Source: Pleurodeles waltl (Eukaryota > Chordata > Amphibia > Caudata > Salamandridae). From it: a stretch of DNA of 64,000 nucleotides. Of the stretch, positions 10,692-23,242 are shown one piece after another. The notes under the pieces are model-generated. The model searched no databases and had not been told where the DNA came from. It worked only from the letters and a program-made list of their open reading frames with translations. A program made the position numbers and the translations under genes. The stretch lies in NCBI RefSeq assembly GCF_031143425.1, contig NW_027150049.1, positions 62,001-126,000 on the forward strand, in the 5' to 3' direction. How positions within the stretch are numbered: the first letter of the stretch is position 1; every line of letters begins with the position of its first letter.

Positions 10692-12364
10692 AGGAAAAGC
10701 TGCACTTTCAGCTCTCTTCTGCTCACCCGGCCCACCCGCCTGGAGCCTACTGCTCTTAATTGCAGCGGAACACCCTCCCACTGGGAACTCCCACACTGCC
10801 CCAGGCACAATGCCCCAACCCACACGGAACAACATTTTGTACTCCTCCATTTACCATGCTCGGCGCTACTCCCGCTTCTCTCGTCTTCACAGGCTGCTGC
10901 AGCCCCCACCAAACCTAGCACGACCAGCAGACGGCGCCTGTCACACTCTCAATTGCAATGGACAACCCTCACCTCACACAGCATGTGCTGCGCCTCCTTG
11001 GACCCCTCCTTAGGGCATGACACCGAGGAGTCACCAGGGGAGACGCTGCTTCTCAACAGCAGCCTTCATTCCCCCCTCCCAAGGACCAATAGTTGCTGCT
11101 ATGCAGTTCTCTTTTCCTCATCCCACTGGGTGGCGACACCTCCATTCACTCTGGCCAGGAGAAATAGCTCTTCTACACTACCTTAACAACTCCAGAAAGA
11201 AACGGGAAGGCACGCCAATCACTTACCTCTTCTTGCACTTTTTTCACTTACTGGAGAGGCTCTGTCACTCAGACTCTGCCATCTGCAACACATTCGCCAT
11301 GCCTTGCAGGCAGAGGGTGGCCAGTCTTTCCTTTCCTTTTGGCAAACCAGGGTCCCACTGAAAGTACGTAGGAGTTGTCGGAAAAATCGGATCTGTCATC
11401 ATGGACTCCTTTCTGAAACAAGATGCAAAATAACGCCCCTTCTCACAATCCCAGTGAAAGTGAAAGGGTCAGAGGTGTGTTGTTTAATGCTAAGGACGCA
11501 ACAGTGGATCACGTGCTCTCTGCTGGGATGTTTTCCTATGTTGAAGAGGGTTTATTCTGCACAGGCCCTGCTCACCCATTCTTTCTGTGGTCGATAAATG
11601 GATCGTTGAGTTAATGACACCTGTTACAGCGCCAGGAAATGCCGGAAAATGCTGCCGAATGCTTTTAAAACAGCTCAAATTGTACGCACCTTTCCTCTTT
11701 TTATTCCCTGTTTCTGGAATGCTCTGCTTTTGGACTCTATTACACTTGCGTCTGCAACTCACTTCATTCTTCCACACCTAATAGATCATCGTCCTTTTAT
11801 CAGATTTCCCACACGCTGTGCTGATTTTTTGCATTTGGTTGCCAACTGTAGGCTCGAGCACTATTTCTTGGGGGCTAAGGATTATTCATGGTACAAGTCT
11901 TAAAGAAAATAAGTCGGGGGACTAACCAAGTTAGACACTATGCAAGTGACATCACGGCACATGACATCACGGCACATGACATCAGGCCGTGTGAAATCGC
12001 ACCTGGAAAAACAGGAAGTGGCATCACAACCCATGACCTGCCAGGAAATGAGATGCCAAGAAGTGAGATCTGATCTGAAGACCTGACACATATGCTTACC
12101 GCAAGAAAGCAAAGCCTTAGCTAGGGGAGCCTTGGTCCGTCGTGGAGCAAATGCTGTCTTGACTTTGGGCCGAGTGTAAAGTGCATAATAATTGTACGTT
12201 TTCCTTGGGAAAGTGTGTATTTTCGTGTTAATGCTGTTCTTTTTCCTTTCTTTTTTTAAGAGAGTAAAAAAAGAGTGTAGTAAATAAAAAGTGTAAAATG
12301 AAATTAGCGAGGAAGCTGTGTAATGGAGGTTAGACGTGCGCCACCTAGTGTGTGCGAGAGGCAA
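10692..12364. repeat. Spacer 6, twin of spacer 5
   Basis: A-A-CA-T-T-G-A with the ctgctgcag change at 10898. I see no difference from spacer 5, so this looks like a recent single-unit duplication. No gene. Confidence 0.92.
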
Positions 12365-12485
12365 AATGCCTACAGCACCTGGTATTCCCAGGCGGTCTCC
12401 CATCCAAGTACTAACAAGGCCCGACCCTGCTTAGCTTCCGAGATCGGACGAGATCGGGCGCATTCAGGGTGGTATGGCCGTAGGC
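12365..12485 (-). rRNA. 5S: 5S rRNA gene, copy 7, G70T variant
   Basis: Plus-strand base 12416 is A instead of C, giving U for G at nt 70. The change sits in the intermediate element of the internal promoter. It also turns the G70-C105 pair of helix V into a U-C mismatch. The 5' flank has the A at 12487 also seen at genes 3, 9 and 10. The gene may be weak, silent or a variant 5S; its length, boxes A and C and terminator are otherwise intact. Confidence 0.93.
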
Positions 12486-14158
12486 AAGAAAAGCTGCACT
12501 TTCAGCTCTCTTCTGCTCACCCGGCCCACCCGCCTGGAGCCTACTGCTCTTAATTGCAGCGGAACACCCTCCCACTGGGAACTCCCACACTGCCCCAGGC
12601 ACAATGCCCCAACCCACACGGAACAACATTTTGTACTCCTCCATTTACCATGCTCGGCGCTACTCCCGCTTCTCTCGTCTTCACAGGCTGCAGCAGCCCC
12701 CACCAAACCTAGCACGACCAGCAGACGGCGCCTGTCACACTCTCAATTGCAATGGACAACCCTCACCTCACACAGCATGTGCTGCGCCTCCTTGGACCCC
12801 TCCTTAGGGCATGACACCGAGGAGTCACCAGGGGAGACGCTGCTTCTCAACAGCAGCCTTCATTCCCCCCTCCCAAGGACCAATAGTTGCTGCTATGCAG
12901 TTCTCTTTTCCTCATCCCACTGGGTGGCGACACCTCCATTCACTCTGGCCAGGAGAAATAGCTCTTCTACACTACCTTAACAACTCCAGAAAGAAACGGG
13001 AAGGCACGCCAATCACTTACCTCTTCTTGCACTTTTTTCACTTACTGGAGAGGCTCTGTCACTCAGACTCTGCCATCTGCAACACATTCGCCATGCCTTG
13101 CAGGCAGAGGGTGGCCAGTCTTTCCTTTCCTTTTGGCAAACCAGGGTCCCACTGAAAGTACGTAGGAGTTGTCGGAAAAATCGGATCTGTCATCATGGAC
13201 TCCTTTCTGAAACAAGATGCAAAATAACGCCCCTTCTCACAATCCCAGTGAAAGTGAAAGGGTCAGAGGTGTGTTGTTTAATGCTAAGGACGCAACAGTG
13301 GATCACGTGCTCTCTGCTGGGATGTTTTCCTATGTGGAAGAGGGTTTATTCTGCACAGGCCCTGCTCACCCATTCTTTCTGTGGTCGATAAATGGATCGT
13401 TGAGTTAATGACACCTGTTACAGCGCCAGGAAATGCCGGAAAATGCTGCCGAATGCTTTTAAAACAGCTCAAATTGTACGCACCTTTCCTCTTTTTATTC
13501 CCTGTTTCTGGAATGCTCTGCTTTTGGACTCTATTACACTTGCGTCTGCAACTCACTTCATTCTTCCACACCTAATAGATCATCGTCCTTTTATCAGATT
13601 TCCCACACGCTGTGCTGATTTTTTGCATTTGGTTGCCAACTGTAGGCTCGAGCACTATTTCTTGGGGGCTAAGGATTATTCATGGTACAAGTCTTAAAGA
13701 AAATAAGTCGGGGGACTAACCAAGTTAGACACTATGCAAGTGACATCACGGCACATGACATCACGGCACATGACATCAGGCCGTGTGAAATCGCACCTGG
13801 AAAAACAGGAAGTGGCATCACAACCCATGACCTGCCAGGAAATGAGATGCCAAGAAGTGAGATCTGATCTGAAGACCTGACACATATGCTTACCGCAAGA
13901 AAGCAAAGCCTTAGCTTGGGGAGCCTTGGTCCGTCGTGGAGCAAATGCTGTCTTGACTTTGGGCCGAGTGTAAAGTGCATAATAATTGTACGTTTTCCTT
14001 GGGAAAGTGTGTATTTTCGTGTTAATGCTGTTCTTTTTCCTTTCTTTTTTTAAGAGAGTAAAAAAAGAGTGTAGTAAATAAAAAGTGTAAAATGAAATTA
14101 GCGAGGAAGCTGTGTAATGGAGGTTAGACGTGCGCCACCTAGTGTGTGCGAGAGGCAA
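12486..14158. repeat. Spacer 7, mosaic type A-A-CA-G-T-G-T
   Basis: It carries the A-type bases at d and f without the TT at e. It shares this set with spacer 10. No gene. Confidence 0.92.
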
Positions 14159-14279
14159 AATGCCTACAGCACCTGGTATTCCCAGGCGGTCTCCCATCCA
14201 AGTACTAACAAGGCCCGACCCTGCTTAGCTTCTGAGATCGGACGAGATCGGGCGCATTCAGGGTGGTATGGCCGTAGGC
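14159..14279 (-). rRNA. 5S: 5S rRNA gene, copy 8, G47A and G70T double variant
   Basis: It carries G70T (base 14210) and also C to T at 14233, which is G47A in the RNA, a CpG transition near helix III and just before box A. It is the only copy with two internal changes, and its spacer also has three private changes. It is the best candidate for a 5S pseudogene in the window, though nothing is truncated. Confidence 0.9.
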
Positions 14280-15952
14280 AGGAAAAGCTGCACTTTCAGC
14301 TCTCTTCTGCTCACCCGGCCCACCCGCCTGGAGCCTACTGCTCTTAATTGCAGCGGAACACCCTCCCACTGGGAACTCCCACACTGCCCCAGGCACAATG
14401 CCCCAACCCACACGGAACAACATTTTGTACTCCTCCATTTACCATGCTCGGCGCTACTCCCGCTTCTCTCGTCTTCACAGGCTGCAGCAGCCCCCACCAA
14501 ACCTAGCACGACCAGCAGACGGCGCCTGTCACACTCTCAATTGCAATGGACAACCCTCACCTCACACAGCATGTGCTGCGCCTCCTTGGACCCCTCCTTA
14601 GGGCATGACACCGAGGAGTCACCAGGGGAGACGCTGCTTCTCAACAGCAGCCTTCATTCCCCCCTCCCAAGGACCAATAGTTGCTGCTCTGCAGTTCTCT
14701 TTTCCTCATCCCACTGGGTGGCGACACCTCCATTCACTCTGGCCAGGAGAAATAGCTCTTCTACACTACCTTAACAACTCCAGAAAGAAACGGGAAGGCA
14801 CGCCAATCACTTACCTCTTCTTGCACTTTTTTCACTTACTGGAGAGGCTCTGTCACTCAGACTCTGCCATCTGCAACACATTCGCCATGCCTTGCAGGCA
14901 GAGGGTGGCCAGTCTTTCCTTTCCTTTTGGCAAACCAGGGTCCCACTGAAAGTACGTAGGAGTTGTCGGAAAAATCGGATCTGTCATCATGGACTCCTTT
15001 CTGAAACAAGATGCAAAATAACGCCCCTTCTCACAATCCCAGTGAAAGTGAAAGGGTCAGAGGTGTGTTGTTTAATGCTAAGGACGCAAAAGTGGATCAC
15101 GTGCTCTCTGCTGGGATGTTTTCCTATGTGGAAGAGGGTTTATTCTGCACAGGCCCTGCTCACCCATTCTTTCTGTGGTCGATAAATGGATCGTTGAGTT
15201 AATGACACCTGTTACAGCGCCAGGAAATGCCGGAAAATGCTGCTGAATGCTTTTAAAACAGCTCAAATTGTACGCACCTTTCCTCTTTTTATTCCCTGTT
15301 TCTGGAATGCTCTGCTTTTGGACTCTATTACACTTGCGTCTGCAACTCACGTCATTCTTCCACACCTAATAGATCATCGTCCTTTTATCAGATTTCCCAC
15401 ACGCTGTGCTGATTTTTTGCATTTGGTTGCCAACTGTAGGCTCGAGCACTATTTCTTGGGGGCTAAGGATTATTCATGGTACAAGTCTTAAAGAAAATAA
15501 GTCGGGGGACTAACCAAGTTAGACACTATGCAAGTGACATCACGGCACATGACATCACGGCACATGACATCAGGCCGTGTGAAATCGCACCTGGAAAAAC
15601 AGGAAGTGGCATCACAACCCATGACCTGCCAGGAAATGAGATGCCAAGAAGTGAGATCTGATCTGAAGACCTGACACATATGCTTACCGCAAGAAAGCAA
15701 AGCCTTAGCTAGGGGAGCCTTGGTCCGTCGTGGAGCAAATGCTGTCTTGACTTTGGGCCGAGTGTAAAGTGCATAATAATTGTACGTTTTCCTTGGGAAA
15801 GTGTGTATTTTCGTGTTAATGCTGTTCTTTTTCCTTTCTTTTTTTAAGAGAGTAAAAAAAGAGTGTAGTAAATAAAAAGTGTAAAATGAAATTAGCGAGG
15901 AAGCTGTGTAATGGAGGTTAGACGTGCGCCACCTAGTGTGTGCGAGAGGCAA
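14280..15952. repeat. Spacer 8, most diverged spacer (A-C-CA-G-T-G-A)
   Basis: Private substitutions occur at 15090 (C to A), 15244 (C to T in a CpG) and 15351 (T to G). The marker combination occurs only here. No gene. Confidence 0.92.
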
Positions 15953-16073
15953 AATGCCTACAGCACCTGGTATTCCCAGGCGGTCTCCCATCCAAGTACT
16001 AACAAGGCCCGACCCTGCTTAGCTTCCGAGATCGGACGAGATCGGGCGCATTCAGGGTGGTATGGCCGTAGGC
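15953..16073 (-). rRNA. 5S: 5S rRNA gene, copy 9, G70T variant
   Basis: It has the same intermediate-element change as copies 7, 8 and 10 (base 16004) and the variant 5' flank base at 16075. No other internal change. Confidence 0.93.
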
Positions 16074-17746
16074 AAGAAAAGCTGCACTTTCAGCTCTCTT
16101 CTGCTCACCCGGCCCACCCGCCTGGAGCCTACTGCTCTTAATTGCAGCGGAACACCCTCCCACTGGGAACTCCCACACTGCCCCAGGCACAATGCCCCAA
16201 CCCACACGGAACAACATTTTGTACTCCTCCATTTACCATGCTCGGCGCTACTCCCGCTTCTCTCGTCTTCACAGGCTGCAGCAGCCCCCACCAAACCTAG
16301 CACGACCAGCAGACGGCGCCTGTCACACTCTCAATTGCAATGGACAACCCTCACCTCACACAGCATGTGCTGCGCCTCCTTGGACCCCTCCTTAGGGCAT
16401 GACACCGAGGAGTCACCAGGGGAGACGCTGCTTCTCAACAGCAGCCTTCATTCCCCCCTCCCAAGGACCAATAGTTGCTGCTATGCAGTTCTCTTTTCCT
16501 CATCCCACTGGGTGGCGACACCTCCATTCACTCTGGCCAGGAGAAATAGCTCTTCTACACTACCTTAACAACTCCAGAAAGAAACGGGAAGGCACGCCAA
16601 TCACTTACCTCTTCTTGCACTTTTTTCACTTACTGGAGAGGCTCTGTCACTCAGACTCTGCCATCTGCAACACATTCGCCATGCCTTGCAGGCAGAGGGT
16701 GGCCAGTCTTTCCTTTCCTTTTGGCAAACCAGGGTCCCACTGAAAGTACGTAGGAGTTGTCGGAAAAATCGGATCTGTCATCATGGACTCCTTTCTGAAA
16801 CAAGATGCAAAATAACGCCCCTTCTCACAATCCCAGTGAAAGTGAAAGGGTCAGAGGTGTGTTGTTTAATGCTAAGGACGCAACAGTGGATCACGTGCTC
16901 TCTGCTGGGATGTTTTCCTATGTGGAAGAGGGTTTATTCTGCACAGGCCCTGCTCACCCATTCTTTCTGTGGTCGATAAATGGATCGTTGAGTTAATGAC
17001 ACCTGTTACAGCGCCAGGAAATGCCGGAAAATGCTGCCGAATGCTTTTAAAACAGCTCAAATTGTACGCACCTTTCCTCTTTTTATTCCCTGTTTCTGGA
17101 ATGCTCTGCTTTTGGACTCTATTACACTTGCGTCTGCAACTCACTTCATTCTTCCACACCTAATAGATCATCGTCCTTTTATCAGATTTCCCACACGCTG
17201 TGCTGATTTTTTGCATTTGGTTGCCAACTGTAGGCTCGAGCACTATTTCTTGGGGGCTAAGGATTATTCATGGTACAAGTCTTAAAGAAAATAAGTCGGG
17301 GGACTAACCAAGTTAGACACTATGCAAGTGACATCACGGCACATGACATCACGGCACATGACATCAGGCCGTGTGAAATCGCACCTGGAAAAACAGGAAG
17401 TGGCATCACAACCCATGACCTGCCAGGAAATGAGATGCCAAGAAGTGAGATCTGATCTGAAGACCTGACACATATGCTTACCGCAAGAAAGCAAAGCCTT
17501 AGCTAGGGGAGCCTTGGTCCGTCGTGGAGCAAATGCTGTCTTGACTTTGGGCCGAGTGTAAAGTGCATAATAATTGTACGTTTTCCTTGGGAAAGTGTGT
17601 ATTTTCGTGTTAATGCTGTTCTTTTTCCTTTCTTTTTTTAAGAGAGTAAAAAAAGAGTGTAGTAAATAAAAAGTGTAAAATGAAATTAGCGAGGAAGCTG
17701 TGTAATGGAGGTTAGACGTGCGCCACCTAGTGTGTGCGAGAGGCAA
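16074..17746. repeat. Spacer 9, mosaic type A-A-CA-G-T-G-A
   Basis: It differs from spacer 7 only at site i among the markers followed. No gene. Confidence 0.92.
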
Positions 17747-17867
17747 AATGCCTACAGCACCTGGTATTCCCAGGCGGTCTCCCATCCAAGTACTAACAAG
17801 GCCCGACCCTGCTTAGCTTCCGAGATCGGACGAGATCGGGCGCATTCAGGGTGGTATGGCCGTAGGC
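17747..17867 (-). rRNA. 5S: 5S rRNA gene, copy 10, G70T variant
   Basis: The last of four consecutive genes with U at nt 70 (base 17798). It also has the variant 5' flank base at 17869. Gene 11, beyond the indel-bearing spacer, returns to G70. Confidence 0.93.
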
Positions 17868-19533
17868 AAGAAAAGCTGCACTTTCAGCTCTCTTCTGCTC
17901 ACCCGGCCCACCCGCCTGGAGCCTACTGCTCTTAATTGCAGCGGAACACCCTCCCACTGGGAACTCCCACACTGCCCCAGGCACAATGCCCCAACCCACA
18001 CGGAACAACATTTTGTACTCCTCCATTTACCATGCTCGGCGCTACTCCCGCTTCTCTCGTCTTCACAGGCTGCAGCAGCCCCCACCAAACCTAGCACGAC
18101 CAGCAGACGGCGCCTGTCACACTCTCAATTGCAATGGACAACCCTCACCTCACACAGCATGTGCTGCGCCTCCTTGGACCCCTCCTTAGGGCATGACACC
18201 GAGGAGTCACCAGGGGAGACGCTGCTTCTCAACAGCAGCCTTCATTCCCCCCTCCCAAGGACCAATAGTTGCTGCTATGCAGTTCTCTTTTCCTCATCCC
18301 ACTGGGTGGCGACACCTCCATTCACTCTGGCCAGGAGAAATAGCTCTTCTACACTACCTTAACAACTCCAGAAAGAAACGGGAAGGCACGCCAATCACTT
18401 ACCTCTTCTTGCACTTTTTTCACTTACTGGAGAGGCTCTGTCACTCAGACTCTGCCATCTGCAACACATTCGCCATGCCTTGCAGGCAGAGGGTGGCCAG
18501 TCTTTCCTTTCCTTTTGGCAAACCAGGGTCCCACTGAAAGTACGTAGGAGTTGTCGGAAAAATCGGATCTGTCATCATGGACTCCTTTCTGAAACAAGAT
18601 GCAAAATAACGCCCCTTCTCACAATCCCAGTGAAAGTGAAAGGGTCAGAGGTGTGTTGTTTAATGCTAAGGACGCAACAGTGGATCACGTGCTCTCTGCT
18701 GGGATGTTTTCCTATGTGGAAGAGGGTTTATTCTGCACAGGCCCTGCTCACCCATTCTTTCTGTGGTCGATAAATGGATCGTTGAGTTAATGACACCTGT
18801 TACAGCGCCAGGAAATGCCGGAAAATGCTGCCGAATGCTTTTAAAACAGCTCAAATTGTACGCACCTTTCCTCTTTTTATTCCCTGTTTCTGGAATGCTC
18901 TGCTTTTGGACTCTATTACACTTGCGTCTGCAACTCACTTCATTCTTCCACACCTAATAGATCATCGTCCTTTTATCAGATTTCCCACACGCTGTGCTGA
19001 TTTTTTGCATTTGGTTGCCAACTGTAGGCTCGAGCACTATTTCTTGGGGGCTAAGGATTATTCATGGTACAAGTCTTAAAGAAAATAAGTCGGGGGACTA
19101 ACCAAGTTAGACACTATGCAAGTGACATCACGGCACATGACATCACGGCACATGACATCAGGCCGTGTGAAATCGCACCTGGAAAAACAGGAAGTGGCAT
19201 CACAACCTGCCAGGAAATGAGATGCCAAGAAGTGAGATCTGATCTGAAGACCTGACACATATGCTTACCGCAAGAAAGCAAAGCCTTAGCTTGGGGAGCC
19301 TTGGTCCGTCGTGGAGCAAATGCTGTCTTGACTTTGGGCCGAGTGTAAAGTGCATAAAAAGTGTACGTTTTCCTTGGGAAAGTGTGTATTTTCGTGTTAA
19401 TGTTGTTCTTTTTCCTTTCTTTTTTTAAGAGAGTAAAAAAAGAGTGTAGTAAATAAAAAGTGTAAAATGAAATTAGCGAGGAAGCTGTGTAATGGAGGTT
19501 AGACGTGCGCCACCTAGTGTGTGCGAGAGGCAA
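17868..19533. repeat. Spacer 10, 7-bp deletion and diverged right end
   Basis: A-A-CA-G-T-G-T, 1,666 bp. Seven bases (catgacc) are missing between 19207 and 19208. The consensus there has direct repeats of acc at both ends of the lost segment, pointing to slippage or microhomology deletion. Further right, cataataattg reads cataaaaagtg (near 19355) and aatgctg reads aatgttg (near 19401). No gene. Confidence 0.92.
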
Positions 19534-19654
19534 AATGCCTACAGCACCTGGTATTCCCAGGCGGTCTCCCATCCAAGTACTAACCAGGCCCGACCCTGCT
19601 TAGCTTCCGAGATCGGACAAGATCGGGCGCATTCAGGGTGGTATGGCCGTAGGC
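19534..19654 (-). rRNA. 5S: 5S rRNA gene, copy 11, C36T variant
   Basis: Plus-strand 19619 is A instead of G, giving U at nt 36 in the loop C/helix III region. This is a CpG transition outside boxes A and C, so promoter strength may be unaffected. It is the first gene in the window seen with the C at 7 bases upstream (19661) that marks A- and D-type units. Confidence 0.94.
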
Positions 19655-21327
19655 AGGAAACGCTGCACTTTCAGCTCTCTTCTGCTCACCCGGCCCACCC
19701 GCCTGGAGCCTACTGCTCTTAATTGCAGCGGAACACCCTCCCACTGGGAACTCCCACACTGCCCCAGGCACAATGCCCCAACCCACACGGAACAACATTT
19801 TGTACTCCTCCATTTACCATGCTCGGCGCTACTCCCGCTTCTCTCGTCTTCACAGGCTGCAGCAGCCCCCACCAAACCTAGCACGACCAGCAGACGGCGC
19901 CTGTCACACTCTCAATTGCAATGGACAACCCTCACCTCACACAGCATGTGCTGCGCCTCCTTGGACCCCTCCTTAGGGCATGACACCGAGGAGTCACCAG
20001 GGGAGACGCTGCTTCTCAACAGCAGCCTTCATTCCCCCCTCCCAAGGACCAATAGTTGCTGCTATGCAGTTCTCTTTTCCTCATCCCACTGGGTGGCGAC
20101 ACCTCCATTCACTCTGGCCAGGAGAAATAGCTCTTCTACACTACCTTAACAACTCTTGAAAGAAACGGGAAGGCACGCCAATCACTTACCTCTTCTTGCA
20201 CTTTTTTCACTTACTGGAGAGGCTCTGTCACTCAGACTCTGCCATCTGCAACACATTCGCCATGCCTTGCAGGCAGAGGGTGGCCAGTCTTTCCTTTCCT
20301 TTTGGCAAACCAGGGTCCCACTGAAAGTACGTAGGAGTTGTCGGAAAAATCGGATCTGTCATCATGGACTCCTTTCTGAAACAAGATGCAAAATAACGCC
20401 CCTTCTCACAATCCCAGTGAAAGTGAAAGGGTCAGAGGTGTGTTGTTTAATGCTAAGGACGCAACAGTGGATCACGTGCTCTCTGCTGGGATGTTTTCCT
20501 ATGTGGAAGAGGGTTTATTCTGCACAGGCCCTGCTCACCCATTCTTTCTGTGGTCGATAAATGGATCGTTGAGTTAATGACACCTGTTACAGCGCCAGGA
20601 AATGCCGGAAAATGCTGCCGAATGCTTTTAAAACAGCTCAAATTGTACGCACCTTTCCTCTTTTTATTCCCTGTTTCTGGAATGCTCTGCTTTTGGACTC
20701 TATTACACTTGCGTCTGCAACTCACTTCATTCTTCCACACCTAATAGATCATCGTCCTTTTATCAGATTTCCCACACGCTGTGCTGATTTTTTGCATTTG
20801 GTTGCCAACTGTAGGCTCGAGCACTATTTCTTGGGGGCTAAGGATTATTCATGGTACAAGTCTTAAAGAAAATAAGTCGGGGGACTAACCAAGTTAGACA
20901 CTATGCAAGTGACATCACGGCACATGACATCACGGCACATGACATCAGGCCGTGTGAAATCGCACCTGGAAAAACAGGAAGTGGCATCACAACCCATGAC
21001 CTGCCAGGAAATGAGATGCCAAGAAGTGAGATCTGATCTGAAGACCTGACACATATGCTTACCGCAAGAAAGCAAAGCCTTAGCTAGGGGAGCCTTGGTC
21101 CGTCGTGGAGCAAATGCTGTCTTGACTTTGGGCCGAGTGTAAAGTGCATAATAATTGTACGTTTTCCTTGGGAAAGTGTGTATTTTCGTGTTAATGCTGT
21201 TCTTTTTCCTTTCTTTTTTTAAGAGAGTAAAAAAAGAGTGTAGTAAATAAAAAGTGTAAAATGAAATTAGCGAGGAAGCTGTGTAATGGAGGTTAGACGT
21301 GCGCCACCTAGTGTGTGCGAGAGGCAA
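19655..21327. repeat. Spacer 11, A type
   Basis: C-A-TT-G-T-G-A, the first complete A-type spacer. It lies eleven units from spacer 0. No gene. Confidence 0.93.
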
Positions 21328-21448
21328 AATGCCTACAGCACCTGGTATTCCCAGGCGGTCTCCCATCCAAGTACTAACCAGGCCCGACCCTGCTTAGCTT
21401 CCGAGATCGGACGAGATCGGGCGCATTCAGGGTGGTATGGCCGTAGGC
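21328..21448 (-). rRNA. 5S: 5S rRNA gene, copy 12
   Basis: Consensus RNA and 5' flank. Confidence 0.97.
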
Positions 21449-23121
21449 AGGAAAAGCTGCACTTTCAGCTCTCTTCTGCTCACCCGGCCCACCCGCCTGG
21501 AGCCTACTGCTCTTAATTGCAGCGGAACACCCTCCCACTGGGAACTCCCACACTGCCCCAGGCACAATGCCCCAACCCACACGGAACAACATTTTGTACT
21601 CCTCCATTTACCATGCTCGGCGCTACTCCCGCTTCTCTCGTCTTCACAGGCTGCAGCAGCCCCCACCAAACCTAGCACGACCAGCAGACGGCGCCTGTCA
21701 CACTCTCAATTGCAATGGACAACCCTCACCTCACACAGCATGTGCTGCGCCTCCTTGGACCCCTCCTTAGGGCATGACACCGAGGAGTCACCAGGGGAGA
21801 CGCTGCTTCTCAACAGCAGCCTTCATTCCCCCCTCCCAAGGACCAATAGTTGCTGCTCTGCAGTTCTCTTTTCCTCATCCCACTGGGTGGCGACACCTCC
21901 ATTCACTCTGGCCAGGAGAAATAGCTCTTCTACACTACCTTAACAACTCCAGAAAGAAACGGGAAGGCACGCCAATCACTTACCTCTTCTTGCACTTTTT
22001 TCACTTACTGGAGAGGCTCTGTCACTCAGACTCTGCCATCTGCAACACATTCGCCATGCCTTGCAGGCAGAGGGTGGCCAGTCTTTCCTTTCCTTTTGGC
22101 AAACCAGGGTCCCACTGAAAGTACGTAGGAGTTGTCGGAAAAATCGGATCTGTCATCATGGACTCCTTTCTGAAACAAGATGCAAAATAACGCCCCTTCT
22201 CACAATCCCAGTGAAAGTGAAAGGGTCAGAGGTGTGTTGTTTAATGCTAAGGACGCAACAGTGGATCACGTGCTCTCTGCTGGGATGTTTTCCTATGTTG
22301 AAGAGGGTTTATTCTGCACAGGCCCTGCTCACCCATTCTTTCTGTGGTCGATAAATGGATCGTTGAGTTAATGACACCTGTTACAGCGCCAGGAAATGCC
22401 GGAAAATGCTGCCGAATGCTTTTAAAACAGCTCAAATTGTACGCACCTTTCCTCTTTTTATTCCCTGTTTCTGGAATGCTCTGCTTTTGGACTCTATTAC
22501 ACTTGCGTCTGCAACTCACTTCATTCTTCCACACCTAATAGATCATCGTCCTTTTATCAGATTTCCCACACGCTGTGCTGATTTTTTGCATTTGGTTGCC
22601 AACTGTAGGCTCGAGCACTATTTCTTGGGGGCTAAGGATTATTCATGGTACAAGTCTTAAAGAAAATAAGTCGGGGGACTAACCAAGTTAGACACTATGC
22701 AAGTGACATCACGGCACATGACATCACGGCACATGACATCAGGCCGTGTGAAATCGCACCTGGAAAAACAGGAAGTGGCATCACAACCCATGACCTGCCA
22801 GGAAATGAGATGCCAAGAAGTGAGATCTGATCTGAAGACCTGACACATATGCTTACCGCAAGAAAGCAAAGCCTTAGCTTGGGGAGCCTTGGTCCGTCGT
22901 GGAGCAAATGCTGTCTTGACTTTGGGCCGAGTGTAAAGTGCATAATAATTGTACGTTTTCCTTGGGAAAGTGTGTATTTTCGTGTTAATGCTGTTCTTTT
23001 TCCTTTCTTTTTTTAAGAGAGTAAAAAAAGAGTGTAGTAAATAAAAAGTGTAAAATGAAATTAGCGAGGAAGCTGTGTAATGGAGGTTAGACGTGCGCCA
23101 CCTAGTGTGTGCGAGAGGCAA
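21449..23121. repeat. Spacer 12, E type
   Basis: A-C-CA-T-T-G-T, matching spacer 3 at the markers followed. No gene. Confidence 0.92.
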
Positions 23122-23242
23122 AATGCCTACAGCACCTGGTATTCCCAGGCGGTCTCCCATCCAAGTACTAACCAGGCCCGACCCTGCTTAGCTTCCGAGA
23201 TCGGACGAGATCGGGCGCATTCAGGGTGGTATGGCCGTAGGC
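23122..23242 (-). rRNA. 5S: 5S rRNA gene, copy 13
   Basis: Consensus RNA. It starts the part of the array where B-type spacers appear. Confidence 0.97.
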
